DNA of 64,000 nt, taken from positions 682,001 through 746,000 of the forward strand of contig NZ_CP042652.1 of the NCBI RefSeq assembly GCF_013177675.1, written 5' to 3'. A program made the position numbers and the translations under genes. This document shows positions 44,979 to 54,102 of this stretch, one piece after another. The stretch's first letter is position 1; each line of letters begins with the position of its first letter. The notes under the pieces are model-generated. The model did not search any database and was not told the origin of the DNA. It saw only the letters and a list, made by a program, of their open reading frames with translations. The DNA is from Arcobacter acticola. GTDB taxonomy: Bacteria; Campylobacterota; Campylobacteria; Campylobacterales; Arcobacteraceae.

Positions 44979-45008
44979 CTTACCTAAAATTTATAAAAGG
45001 AATATAAT

Positions 45009-45479
45009 ATGAAAATTGCCGTAATTCAAGGGCCAAACTTAAATATGCTAGGAATAAGAGAACAACACATTTACGGTCCTATGAGTCTTGATCAAATTCA
45101 CGAACAACTAAAAGGTGCAGCTTCACAAAATGGTGTAGAAGTAGAGTTTTTTCAATCAAATCTAGAAGGTGAAATTGTAGATAGAATTCAAGAATGTTTA
45201 GGAACTGTTGATGGAATTATGATTAATCCAGCTGCTTATTCACACACATCAATCGCAATTAAAGATGCATTAAGTGCAGTTGCAATGCCAGTTGTTGAAG
45301 TTCATATTTCAAATATTTATAAAAGAGAAGAATTTAGACAAAAATCAATTACTGCTGGGGCTTCAACAGGTGTGATTTCAGGATTTGGACCATTTGGTTA
45401 TCATATGGGATTAATTGCATTAATGCAAATTGTTTCTGAAATTAAAGCTGTTACTAACGCTCAACAAACTGCAGAGTAA
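45009..45479 (+). CDS. aroQ: Type II 3-dehydroquinate dehydratase
   Basis: This 156-aa dodecameric enzyme dehydrates 3-dehydroquinate in the shikimate pathway. [16 protein letters not shown] carries the catalytic Tyr22; [15 protein letters not shown] and [12 protein letters not shown], then [18 protein letters not shown] with the catalytic His and active-site Arg, match the family closely. Length is normal. The deaminase gene follows 12 bases later. Confidence 0.97.
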   Translation: MKIAVIQGPNLNMLGIREQHIYGPMSLDQIHEQLKGAASQNGVEVEFFQSNLEGEIVDRIQECLGTVDGIMINPAAYSHTSIAIKDALSAVAMPVVEVHISNIYKREEFRQKSITAGASTGVISGFGPFGYHMGLIALMQIVSEIKAVTNAQQTAE

Positions 45480-45491
45480 TTAACTTACTTT

Positions 45492-46715
45492 ATGAAAATA
45501 ATAAGCGCAGATTGGCTTGTGATTTGTGATGAAAATAATAGTATCATTCAAAATGGTGCTGTTGTTTTTACTGATAAAATTCAAGAAGTAGATACACTTA
45601 ATAATATAGAAAAAAAATATCCAAATATTGAAATAGAAAAACTAGCAAAAAATTCAGTTTTAATGCCAGGTCTAATAAACTCTCATATTCATTTAGAATT
45701 TTCTGGAAACACCACAACTTTAAAATATGGAAATTTTTATTCATGGCTAAATTCTGTTATAAAACATAGAGAAGATTTAATATCTAAAGCAAATACTAAA
45801 TTAATATTATCAAAACTAAGTAAGATGAAAAGAACAGGAACTACAACTATTGGAGCTATTTCTTCTTATTCATTTGATTTAGATGCTTGTGTAAAATCTC
45901 CTTTAAATAAAGTATTTTTTTGTGAAGTTATTGGAACCAAAGGTGATATGATTGATACTTTATTTGCTGATTTCAAAGATAGATTAAATATTGCAAAAAA
46001 ATATAAATCTGCAAATTTTATACCAGCTATTGCTATTCATTCACCATATTCAGTACATCCTTTTTTAGTAAGAGAAACTTTAAAATTAGCAAGGGAAGAA
46101 AACCTTCCTGTTACTTCACATTTTTTAGAATCACGTGAAGAGTTTGAATGGCTTCACAAAGATGAAGGAGCTTTTGTTGAATTTTTTAAGAATTTTTTAG
46201 GACAAGAACAATCAGTAACAAAACCTATGGAGTTTTTAAATCTTTTTTCAAATATTAAAAATTTATCATTTACTCATTGTGTTGAAGCTAGTTCTGATGA
46301 TTTTGAGAAAATTAAATCATTGGGTGCTAGTGTTAATCACTGTGTTACTTCAAATAGACTTTTAAATAATACAAAATTAGATTTAGAAAAACTAAAAGAT
46401 ATTCCTTTTACTATAGGAACAGATGGCCTTAGTTCAAATAACTCTTTATCTATGTTTGATGAGTTAAGAAATGTTTTAATGACTCATTATGATAAAAATA
46501 TTTTAGAGTTTTCAAATGTTTTATTAAAAGCAGCAACTATTAATGGAAGTAGGGCATTAGGATTAAATAAAGGCTCATTAGCTGAAGGATTAGATGCTGA
46601 TATCATAGCACTTACTTTACCTGATGAGATAGAAGAGAAAGAAGATTTAGCAATGCAAATTATTTTGCATACTAAATTTGTAGATAAAACAATAATAGGA
46701 GGAGAGTTTGTTTAA
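45492..46715 (+). CDS. mqnX: Aminodeoxyfutalosine deaminase-like amidohydrolase
   Basis: This 407-aa amidohydrolase-superfamily enzyme has VLMPGLINSHIHLEFSG (metal-binding His65 and His67), HFLESREEFEWL, SFTHCVE and FTIGTDGLSSNNSLSMFDELR with the catalytic Asp. Campylobacterota enzymes of this kind deaminate 6-amino-6-deoxyfutalosine in the futalosine route to menaquinone. The symbol rests on that family resemblance; a related aminohydrolase activity cannot be excluded. It is tightly placed between aroQ, whose shikimate pathway supplies chorismate to menaquinone, and sppA, with which it overlaps by about 8 bases. Confidence 0.78.
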   Translation: MKIISADWLVICDENNSIIQNGAVVFTDKIQEVDTLNNIEKKYPNIEIEKLAKNSVLMPGLINSHIHLEFSGNTTTLKYGNFYSWLNSVIKHREDLISKANTKLILSKLSKMKRTGTTTIGAISSYSFDLDACVKSPLNKVFFCEVIGTKGDMIDTLFADFKDRLNIAKKYKSANFIPAIAIHSPYSVHPFLVRETLKLAREENLPVTSHFLESREEFEWLHKDEGAFVEFFKNFLGQEQSVTKPMEFLNLFSNIKNLSFTHCVEASSDDFEKIKSLGASVNHCVTSNRLLNNTKLDLEKLKDIPFTIGTDGLSSNNSLSMFDELRNVLMTHYDKNILEFSNVLLKAATINGSRALGLNKGSLAEGLDADIIALTLPDEIEEKEDLAMQIILHTKFVDKTIIGGEFV

Positions 46716-47592
46716 TTTTTTTAGAATACTATTTTCACCTGTAATAGCAATTTTAGATTTTATAACTAAATATTTTAAAACAATAGTTTTTTTAACAATT
46801 ATGTATTTTATTTTGGTTGATACAAATGAAGGTTTAACAGATACAAATAGTTTTGCTAATTTACAAAAAATAGAGTTAAGTGGTCCAATAATGGATGTTA
46901 GTAAAACATTAGAAGATATTGAAAAAGCTAAACTTGATAAAAACATAAAAGGTATTATGCTAGTTGTAAATTCTCCAGGAGGTGCAGTTGCTCCTTCTGT
47001 TGAATTAGCATATGCTATTAAAGAACTAAAAGAAATTAAGCCAGTTGTTGTATATGCAAGTGGAGTGATTGCTAGTGGCTCTTATTATGCTTCTATTTGG
47101 GCAAATAAGATTATTGCAAACCCTGGAAGTATGGTGGGATCAATTGGTGTTATTATGCAAGGTGTTAATGCTGAAGAGTTAATGAGTAAAATAGGAGTAT
47201 CAACACAAACTGTAAAAGCTGGAAAATTCAAAGAATCAGGAACACCAACTAGAAAATGGACTGATTTTGAAGAGAAGCAACTTCAAAGTGTAATTGATGA
47301 TACATATAATATGTTTATTCAAGACGTTGCTTTTGCTAGAAACCTTGACATTAAAAATCATACACAATTTGCTGATGCAAAAATATTTACATCAAAACAA
47401 GCAAAAGAGGTTGGTTTAGTAGATGAGGTTGCAACAATATCTTTTGCACAAAATGAATTAGCTATTTTATCAAAAGTTGAGAATCCTATTTGGAAAAAAG
47501 AGGATAAGTTTGATAAATTTATGGATAGATTAGTTAGTGAAACAATTTCAAATGTTAGTATGAGTTTTGTTACTGGATTAAAAGCATATTAA
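46708..47592 (+). CDS. sppA: Signal peptide peptidase SppA
   Basis: This 294-aa membrane-anchored serine protease degrades leftover signal peptides. One N-terminal helix (about 20-37) is followed by the protease domain with NSPGGAVAPSVEL, the nucleophile Ser123 in VIASGSYYAS, and Lys in TVKAGKFKESG, the Ser-Lys dyad. SMVGSIGVIMQ is also diagnostic. The start is TTG 46708 behind a very strong GGAGGAGAG site; an internal ATG would cut the anchor. Single-domain length as in Gram-positive SppA. Confidence 0.92.
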   Translation: MFNFFRILFSPVIAILDFITKYFKTIVFLTIMYFILVDTNEGLTDTNSFANLQKIELSGPIMDVSKTLEDIEKAKLDKNIKGIMLVVNSPGGAVAPSVELAYAIKELKEIKPVVVYASGVIASGSYYASIWANKIIANPGSMVGSIGVIMQGVNAEELMSKIGVSTQTVKAGKFKESGTPTRKWTDFEEKQLQSVIDDTYNMFIQDVAFARNLDIKNHTQFADAKIFTSKQAKEVGLVDEVATISFAQNELAILSKVENPIWKKEDKFDKFMDRLVSETISNVSMSFVTGLKAY

Positions 47593-47624
47593 TATTAAAT
47601 AAGAAATATAAGAATACAGTATAT

Positions 47625-47660
47625 AAAAAAAGGGAGAAGATAAAATCTTCTCCCTTTTTT
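47625..47660. terminator. Bidirectional terminator between sppA and ackA
   Basis: AAAAAAAGGGAGAAGAT, loop AAA, ATCTTCTCCCTTTTTT forms a near-perfect stem with A/T runs on both sides, so it terminates both convergent genes. Confidence 0.9.
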
Positions 47661-47681
47661 ATTTGAAATAATTTTATGAAA

Positions 47682-48884
47682 TTATTTCTCAAGTCCTGAA
47701 ACGATTTTATAAGTATCATTAGCAATAACATACTCTTCATTTGTAGGAATAACAAAGATTCTAGCAGTTGAACTATTTGTAGCAATATCTCTTGGCTTAC
47801 CTGATCTTTTGTTATTTTTAGTTGGATCTATATTTAATCCCATACCATCAAGACCAGCACAAACAATTTCTCTAATTAATGATGAATTCTCACCAATCCC
47901 ACCTGTGAAACATAATGCATCAACGCCATCAAGTGCAGCAACATAAGCTCCAACATATTTTTTGATGTTATACGCAACCATTTCAACAGCTAGTCTACAT
48001 CTGTCATCACCATCTTGCATTCCTTGTAAAACTTCTCTTAAATCAGATGATTTTCCAGAAATTCCTAAGATACCAGATTTTTTATTCATAACATCAAGAG
48101 TTTGATCAATAGTCATTCCTTCTTGAGTCATCATATAAGAAATAGCTCCCGCTCCAACATCTCCGGCTCTAGTCCCCATCATTAAACCTTGAACAGGAGT
48201 TAGTCCCATAGAGGTATCAATACATTTACCATTTAGAACAGCAGATACTGATGAACCATTTCCTAAGTGACAAACAATAATTCTAGTATTGTGTTTTTTA
48301 TCTAACATTCCTCTTGCTTCATTTGAAACAAAGAAGTGTGAAGTTCCGTGGAATCCATATTTTCTAATACCATGTTTAGTATATTGATCATAAGGTAATG
48401 CATACATATAAGCATAATCAGGCATTGTTTGGTGGAATGCAGTATCAAATACAGCTACATTTGGTTTACCTGGCATTAAATCTTGACAAATTTCCATTCC
48501 CATAATATTTGCAGGGTTATGTAAAGGTGCTAATGGAATAAGTTTTTTCATAGTTTCAATAACTTTAGGAGTTACCATAACAGAAGATGCAAATTCTTCT
48601 CCACCATGAACAGCTCTATGTCCAACTGCATCAATATTATCAATAGAGTTGATTACTTTACCTTCTCCCTCAACTAATGTTTTTAATACTAATTCAATTG
48701 CTTCTTTATGCGTAGGCATCGAAACATCTAAAGTTAATTTCTTACCATCAGTAAATTCATGTTTTAAAACACCATCAATTCCGATTCTTTCACAAAGACC
48801 TGTAGCTAAAACCTCTTTTGAAACTGGGTTCATTAATTGATACTTTAAAGATGAGCTTCCTGCGTTTAAAATAAATACTAACAT
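47682..48884 (-). CDS. ackA: Acetate kinase (copy 1)
   Basis: This 400-aa enzyme interconverts acetate and acetyl phosphate with ATP. It opens MLVFILNAGSSSLKYQL and contains GHRAVHGGE, PLAPLHNPANI, DTAFHQTMP, YGFHGTSH, CHLGNGSSVSAV and CFTGGIGENSSLIR, the full acetate-kinase signature set. Length is normal. It lies 25 bases downstream of pta, so the classical pta-ackA pair is probably one transcript from the pta promoter. A second, diverged ackA lies 1.3 kb away. Confidence 0.97.
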   Translation of the reverse strand: MLVFILNAGSSSLKYQLMNPVSKEVLATGLCERIGIDGVLKHEFTDGKKLTLDVSMPTHKEAIELVLKTLVEGEGKVINSIDNIDAVGHRAVHGGEEFASSVMVTPKVIETMKKLIPLAPLHNPANIMGMEICQDLMPGKPNVAVFDTAFHQTMPDYAYMYALPYDQYTKHGIRKYGFHGTSHFFVSNEARGMLDKKHNTRIIVCHLGNGSSVSAVLNGKCIDTSMGLTPVQGLMMGTRAGDVGAGAISYMMTQEGMTIDQTLDVMNKKSGILGISGKSSDLREVLQGMQDGDDRCRLAVEMVAYNIKKYVGAYVAALDGVDALCFTGGIGENSSLIREIVCAGLDGMGLNIDPTKNNKRSGKPRDIATNSSTARIFVIPTNEEYVIANDTYKIVSGLEK

Positions 48885-48909
48885 ATATTACTTCCTTTTT
48901 TGAATTTAA

Positions 48910-49905
48910 TTATTTGATTTGAGTTGCTGTAATTGCAACTAAGTTTGCGATATCTTCTACTGAACAACCTCTTGATAAGTCATTAACAGGTTGATTTAAT
49001 CCTTGAACGATTGGTCCATGAGCTTCTGCTCCTGCGAATCTTTGAACTAATTTATATCCAATATTTCCAGATTGTAAATCAGGGAATACTAAAATATTCG
49101 CATGCCCCGCTACTTTTGAACCTGGTGCTTTTTTAGCTCCAATAGCTTCAACAATTGCAGCATCTGCTTGTAATTCTCCATCAAATGAGAAATCTACATT
49201 TCTTTCATCTAATATTTCACATGCATATTGAACTTTATCAACTAATGGATGTTTTGCACTTCCTTTTGTAGAAAATGATAACATTGCAACTCTTGGCTCA
49301 AGTCCAACTACACTTGCAGCAGTTGCAGCTGTTGCGCATGCAATATCTGCTAATTGCTCAGCATTTGGTTCAGGAATTACAGCACAATCTGCAAATAAAA
49401 TTAATCCATTGTCTCCAAATTTACCATCAGCTGTTTCCATAATAAATGTAGAAGAAACAGTATTAATACCAGGAGCAGTTTTAATAACATGGATAGCAGC
49501 TTTTAAAACATCAGCTGTTGGTGAGTTAGAACCTGCAACTAAACCGTCTGCATCTCCTAGTCTTACCATCATACAACCAAAAAATCTAGGTTCAGTAGTC
49601 ATAATTTCTGTAGCTTCTTCTCTTGATAGATTTTTAGTTTTTCTAAGTTCTACTAACTCATCAATGTATTTATCTATATTATCAAAATTCTTAGGATCAA
49701 CAATTGTTGCTCCTTCGATATTTGCACCACACTTAGCAGCATCCGCTTTAATAGTTTCAACATTACCGATTAAAATAACTTTTGCAGTTTTTTCTTCTAA
49801 TACTTGTTGTGTAGCTTTTAAAACTCTTTCATCTTCTGGCTCTGGAAGAACAATTGTTCTTAGTTGTAATTTGGCTTTTACTTTGATATTTTCAATTAAA
49901 CCCAT
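48910..49905 (-). CDS. pta: Phosphate acetyltransferase
   Basis: From ATG 49905 this is the short, 331-aa catalytic form of Pta, which interconverts acetyl phosphate and acetyl-CoA. MGLIENIKVKAKLQL and LPEPEDERVLKAT open it; DGLVAGSNSPTADVLKAAIHVI and LQADAAIVEAIG are conserved active-site parts, and the DRTGG regulatory domain of long Pta is absent. I chose 49905 because AAAGGA lies 9 bases before it; the open frame extends 27 non-conserved codons upstream into the promoter. A TGCTA direct repeat sits 57 bases upstream. Confidence 0.95.
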   Translation of the reverse strand: MGLIENIKVKAKLQLRTIVLPEPEDERVLKATQQVLEEKTAKVILIGNVETIKADAAKCGANIEGATIVDPKNFDNIDKYIDELVELRKTKNLSREEATEIMTTEPRFFGCMMVRLGDADGLVAGSNSPTADVLKAAIHVIKTAPGINTVSSTFIMETADGKFGDNGLILFADCAVIPEPNAEQLADIACATAATAASVVGLEPRVAMLSFSTKGSAKHPLVDKVQYACEILDERNVDFSFDGELQADAAIVEAIGAKKAPGSKVAGHANILVFPDLQSGNIGYKLVQRFAGAEAHGPIVQGLNQPVNDLSRGCSVEDIANLVAITATQIK

Positions 49906-49944
49906 GTGAGTTATCCTTTCTACTTTTGAAGTTTTTGTAGAAAT

Positions 49945-49977
49945 ATTATAAAAGAGAAACATAGCAATAAAATAGCA
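49945..49977 (-). promoter_or_regulatory. pta promoter with RR-type direct repeat
   Basis: On the minus strand a TATAAT -10 (49945-49950) is preceded, 11 bases upstream, by TGCTA-N6-TGCTA (49962-49966 and 49973-49977 on +: TAGCA). The half-sites are 11 bases apart, one helical turn, and cover the -35 position, as for OmpR-type activators. Three other promoters in this window share it. Confidence 0.7.
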
Positions 49978-50092
49978 ATTTTTCAAAAATAGTACATTAA
50001 AAAAAGAAAAAAGAGTGAAATATTAAAATATAGTATAAAAGATGATAAGTCAACGTGGCTGTTTAGTTTTAAAGTAGTTCAATTGATAGATA

Positions 50093-50111
50093 ATGTACAA
50101 AAATAGTACAT
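50093..50111. promoter_or_regulatory. ATGTAC inverted repeat between pta and the second ackA
   Basis: ATGTAC, spacer AAAAATA, GTACAT is a perfect 6-bp palindrome with 7-base spacer, and the right half with its A-run (AAAAATAGTACAT) recurs at 49985-49997. It could be an operator; no known regulator matches with confidence. Confidence 0.4.
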
Positions 50112-50150
50112 CATCCACAATTTTTTAATTATTTTCTAATTTGTAACAAA

Positions 50151-51344
50151 TTACTTGGTTTTTGTTAAAGCATAAGTATCTTTAGCAATAACTAATTCTT
50201 CATTTGTTGGAATAACATAGATTTTAGTTCTAGAAGATTTTTTACTTATTTCTCTATTACCTTTTTCTCTAATTTTATTTTTATCAGCATCTAATTCTAT
50301 TCCCATGAATTCAAGTCCATTACAAACTTTTTCTCTAATTAAATCAGAATTTTCTCCAATTCCTGCTGTAAAACAAATAGCATCAACTCCACCCATTAAT
50401 CCAGCATATGAACATAAATATTTTTTAATTCTATTGCATAACATTTCAATAGTTATTTTAGATCTAATATCTCCATCTTTTGAAGCTTTGATTACTTCTC
50501 TTAAATCAGAACTAATTCCAGAAACTCCTAAAATTCCAGATTTTTTATTTAAATAATCTAGAATTTGATTTGAAGTTAGATTTTTTTTCTCCATTAAATA
50601 AGGAATTACACCTGCATCTATATCTCCAGCTCTTGTTCCCATAATTAGGCCTTCAAGTGGAGTTAATCCCATTGAAGTACTTATTGATTTTCCATCTCGT
50701 ACAGCACAAACTGATGATCCATTTCCTAAGTGACAAACAATAATTTTTGAATCTTTTTTATTTAAAATCTTAACCATTTCATTTGATACATAATAATGAG
50801 AAGTTCCATGGAATCCATATTTTCTTAAATGATGTTCTGTATAATCTGCATAAGGAACTGCATATAAGAAGTTTTCTTTTGGCATAGTTTGATGAAATGC
50901 CGTATCAAATACAGCTACATTTGGAATTTTTGGCATTAATTCTTGGCAGATTTTTATTCCCATGATATTAGCAGGATTATGTAATGGTGCAAGAGGAATT
51001 AATTGCTCAATTTTTTCAATAACATCAGGAGTAACTATTGTAGATTCTTTGAAAAATTCTCCACCATGAACAATTCTATGTCCAATTGCTTGAATTTCTT
51101 TTATTGAATCAATTACTTTTGTTTCATCATTTGTTAAAATTCTTAAAACTAGTTCAATAGCTTCTTTATGTGTTGGAATTGGAAGTTCAAAAGTTAATTT
51201 CTTATTTTCTCCAACTTCATGTTTTAATATACCATCAATTCCTATTCTTTCTACTAATCCACTAGCTTTTAGTTCAGCTGTTTTAGCATTGATAAGTTGA
51301 TATTTTAGTGAAGATGAACCTGCATTTAATACAAATACTAACAT
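50151..51344 (-). CDS. ackA: Acetate kinase (copy 2)
   Basis: This 397-aa paralogue has every acetate-kinase motif of copy 1 (MLVFVLNAGSSSLKYQL, GHRIVHGGE, YGFHGTSH, CHLGNGSSV, CFTAGIGENSDLIR) but clearly diverged sequence, more Lys and Ile rich. One visible change is CFTAGIGEN where copy 1 has CFTGGIGEN. It might prefer another acid such as propionate or butyrate, or be expressed under other conditions. No TGCTA repeat lies upstream. It is 245 bases upstream of pta on the same strand. Confidence 0.95.
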   Translation of the reverse strand: MLVFVLNAGSSSLKYQLINAKTAELKASGLVERIGIDGILKHEVGENKKLTFELPIPTHKEAIELVLRILTNDETKVIDSIKEIQAIGHRIVHGGEFFKESTIVTPDVIEKIEQLIPLAPLHNPANIMGIKICQELMPKIPNVAVFDTAFHQTMPKENFLYAVPYADYTEHHLRKYGFHGTSHYYVSNEMVKILNKKDSKIIVCHLGNGSSVCAVRDGKSISTSMGLTPLEGLIMGTRAGDIDAGVIPYLMEKKNLTSNQILDYLNKKSGILGVSGISSDLREVIKASKDGDIRSKITIEMLCNRIKKYLCSYAGLMGGVDAICFTAGIGENSDLIREKVCNGLEFMGIELDADKNKIREKGNREISKKSSRTKIYVIPTNEELVIAKDTYALTKTK

Positions 51345-51516
51345 TAATTTTCCTTTGTAATTGTTGATATAAATTTTAACTAATATTATAGTTAATCTTA
51401 AATCTAAATTTCCTTTGAAAATTGATAGATAAATTCAATTTTAAGTTCAATCTCTAATTTGTAACAGTTTCCTTTTTATTAGTAAAAAATCTTATGACTT
51501 CAGATGAAGCTTTATT

Positions 51517-52137
51517 TTAATTTATTTTCACTTTTGGTAAGTTTTTTAATTTCAAAAAAATCATAGAAGTCATAATTGCATCATTATAAGCATCATGTTT
51601 TCCTAAACTTGGTATTTTAAGTTCATTCATTATAGTGTTAAATCTTAGATCAATATTTCCTTGAGGGATTCTTTCAATTTTATAATCATAGTAAATAGCT
51701 GAAACTTCTAATGCTTTATTTGGAAGTTTTATTCCTAATATAGGTTTTAGATATTTATTTATCATTGCAATATCAAACTCTAAAAAATATCCAACAAGTG
51801 TTCTACTTCCAATAAATTCTAAGAATTCTTTTATAACTTTATTTATATCTTCCGCATCTTGTAAATCACATTCTCTGATATGATGCACTTTAATTGCTTC
51901 AACTTGTAATTTTGTTTTTGGTTTTATAAATTTAACAAATTTTTTACTAGCAACTATCGTATTATTTTTTATTATAACTGCACCAATTGAAATTATGTCA
52001 TCTTTTTTTGGATCTAACCCTGTTGTTTCACAATCAAAACAAACATATTCTTCATTATTTGGTTCATCAAATAGATATAAATATTTTTTGTCTTTTAAAT
52101 TTCTCTTATTAAAATAGTTTTTTATATTTCTAAACAT
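51517..52137 (-). CDS. DEDDh 3'-5' exonuclease (module copy 1)
   Basis: This 206-aa protein is a DnaQ-like exonuclease: FDCETTG (Asp35, Glu37), FDIAMI (Asp122) and HDAYNDA (His181, Asp186) give the full DEDDh set. It has no polymerase-binding motifs known to me and is not DnaQ itself. It starts 8 bases inside the end of the nucleotidyltransferase gene (52130-53971), so the two are coupled. The same pair recurs at 58595-61047 with identical catalytic positions. Substrate (RNA, DNA or a nucleotide adduct) is unknown. Confidence 0.87.
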   Translation of the reverse strand: MFRNIKNYFNKRNLKDKKYLYLFDEPNNEEYVCFDCETTGLDPKKDDIISIGAVIIKNNTIVASKKFVKFIKPKTKLQVEAIKVHHIRECDLQDAEDINKVIKEFLEFIGSRTLVGYFLEFDIAMINKYLKPILGIKLPNKALEVSAIYYDYKIERIPQGNIDLRFNTIMNELKIPSLGKHDAYNDAIMTSMIFLKLKNLPKVKIN

Positions 52138-53971
52138 AATTTAACTTAAAGTGGAATTCTAATTTCTTCTTTAATTTACTCACTATTTTAAAAGAATCTT
52201 TTAATAAATCTTTTTCCATTGTATTTAAATTATCAGGATTTATATAATTATCAATAGCGATTTTTTTATCAAGTTTATCTAGATTTGATTTTAATTTTAA
52301 ATTTGTTAAAAAATTAAATGCCATCGTTAATTCTTTTGCAAGTTCTGGATCTAGTACATTTATTTCAGTTAACTTTGCTATTCTTTTTGCTGTACTTGTA
52401 TTTAATAATTTATGCTCTAAACTTAATGATCTTATTCCTTGAACTATAATAAAAATACCACCTTTTTTAATATCTATTTCATTTTTCTTTTTTTCATCTT
52501 TACTATTAAAAATAAAACCATCAAAAAAACCTAAAGGGACATTAAAACTACTAATTACTTTTGCAAAATGAGCATTAAATGTTTGAGAATTTCCAGCAAC
52601 TTTAAATAAATATTCTTTTAATTTTATAACTAAATCTATACTTCCCGAAACACAAACAGCATCATAAAAAATGGCGATATTCATAAAATTATCACCACTT
52701 GGTTCATTTACCCATTGATAAATCAGATTTTTAAAATCTGATTCTTTTCTACACCAATAAGGATTTGAAACCATAATATTACCTTCACATCTAGGAAAGC
52801 CAAAATCTACTAAGGTTTCTGTAAAGTCATGTGTGAACTTTTGTAAGTCTTCATTACTAATTGTGCAATCATCTTCTATTATCAAAGCATTGTCTTGATC
52901 AGTTTTTAGAATTTGTTCGCCTCTTCCCTCACTTCCCATTACAATTAAACATGATTTTGTATATAATTCTTCAGGTGCTAATAATTTATATAACTTATCT
53001 AAAAGTCTTTTATTTAATTGATTAACTAATCTAGCAATAAATTCTATTTTTACACCTTTTGCATTTAATGATCTAATAATTTTTATAAATGACAAGGATG
53101 CTTCTTTTAGTTCTTCAACAGTTTCTGCTTTTTGAATTTTATTTGAAACAGAAAAAGTATTAGTTGCGAAAAATGATGATAATGAGATTTGATCTAAAAT
53201 ACCAACAATAGTATCTTTATCATTTTTGACTACAACTCTTTTTAGACCATGTTTTGCCATGATTAATTGAGCATTAAATAAAAAATCATCTTCATTTACA
53301 TAAATTAAGCCCTTTGTAGCAATTTTTATAACTTTATCATCAAAATCCATTCTATTTAAAATTACTTTTTGTCTAAAATCAGAATCTGTAATAATGAACA
53401 TTTCATTATTGTTATCTTTTAAAAGAATTGTAGGAACTTTTTCTTTTTTTATAATAGTTGCAGCTTCATAAATTGATTTATTTTCATCTATGATTACAGC
53501 TTTATGAATAGTTGCATCTTTTACTTTGGCAATCATAATATTTGCCATTTCTTTATTCTTCTCATGGTGAATATTGTTATTTAATTTTTCAGATATAGAC
53601 TGAAAGAAATAAGTTTCTAAGTCAATATTTTCATGTAATGTTTTTATAAAAATACTTCTTGGAAGACTGTAACAAATAGTTTCTTCTGTTGTAATAAATG
53701 TATTTTTAGAATAATTTTCTATTAAAGAAATAGAGTCAAAGATTTCATTTTTCGAATAAATTGATAAAACTTCTTCTTCTTGCTTTTCTTGAACAAGTCC
53801 TTTTAAAATAAAAAAAAGAGATTCTGGATTTTTTCCTTGTTTTTGGATTATTTCATTTTCTTTAAAATAAACTATATCCATATTCTCTGCAAAAGTATCA
53901 AGTTGAGTAGCACTTAAACTTTCAAAAGGATGAATAGATGACAAAAATGCTTTTTGTTCTAATAGACTCAT
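52130..53971 (-). CDS. cNMP/CBS/GlnD-like nucleotidyltransferase (module copy 1)
   Basis: This 613-aa cytosolic protein has a cyclic-nucleotide-binding-like domain (about 15-135), two CBS domains (about 155-270), a DUF294 nucleotidyltransferase domain with GSEGRGEQ (346-353) and TDQDN (357-361), and a DUF294_C helical tail. The G-S-x-G-R then T-D-x-D pattern is that of GlnD-type enzymes that transfer a nucleotide to a protein. Proteins of this build occur beside acetate symporters in other proteobacteria. It probably senses a nucleotide or energy signal. The coupled exonuclease follows. Confidence 0.87.
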   Translation of the reverse strand: MSLLEQKAFLSSIHPFESLSATQLDTFAENMDIVYFKENEIIQKQGKNPESLFFILKGLVQEKQEEEVLSIYSKNEIFDSISLIENYSKNTFITTEETICYSLPRSIFIKTLHENIDLETYFFQSISEKLNNNIHHEKNKEMANIMIAKVKDATIHKAVIIDENKSIYEAATIIKKEKVPTILLKDNNNEMFIITDSDFRQKVILNRMDFDDKVIKIATKGLIYVNEDDFLFNAQLIMAKHGLKRVVVKNDKDTIVGILDQISLSSFFATNTFSVSNKIQKAETVEELKEASLSFIKIIRSLNAKGVKIEFIARLVNQLNKRLLDKLYKLLAPEELYTKSCLIVMGSEGRGEQILKTDQDNALIIEDDCTISNEDLQKFTHDFTETLVDFGFPRCEGNIMVSNPYWCRKESDFKNLIYQWVNEPSGDNFMNIAIFYDAVCVSGSIDLVIKLKEYLFKVAGNSQTFNAHFAKVISSFNVPLGFFDGFIFNSKDEKKKNEIDIKKGGIFIIVQGIRSLSLEHKLLNTSTAKRIAKLTEINVLDPELAKELTMAFNFLTNLKLKSNLDKLDKKIAIDNYINPDNLNTMEKDLLKDSFKIVSKLKKKLEFHFKLNYV

Positions 53972-54069
53972 AGTTACTCTTTATATTGGTATTCTAAATT
54001 ATATTTAATATTAAGTTAATTAATTATTATTAAATATAATTTATATAATAAAAAAAGATATATTATAAT

Positions 54070-54096
54070 TTATCAAAGGATGAAATCCTTTGATAA
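54070..54096 (-). terminator. Hairpin after the first actP
   Basis: TTATCAAAGGAT, loop GAA, ATCCTTTGATAA forms a perfect 12-bp stem 6 bases past the actP stop at 54103. The following bases on the minus strand are A/T mixed before a T-run, so it is a probable terminator. Confidence 0.75.
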
Positions 54097-54102
54097 GTTT
54101 GA

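Noticed and set aside
49409-49909. 166-codon plus-strand open frame opposite pta
   Set aside because: Long only because pta codon use lacks stops in that antisense frame; no ribosome site and no recognisable protein.
49906-49986. 27-codon N-terminal extension of pta
   Set aside because: It is not conserved, runs through the promoter and the TGCTA direct repeat, and a good ribosome site precedes the ATG at 49905.
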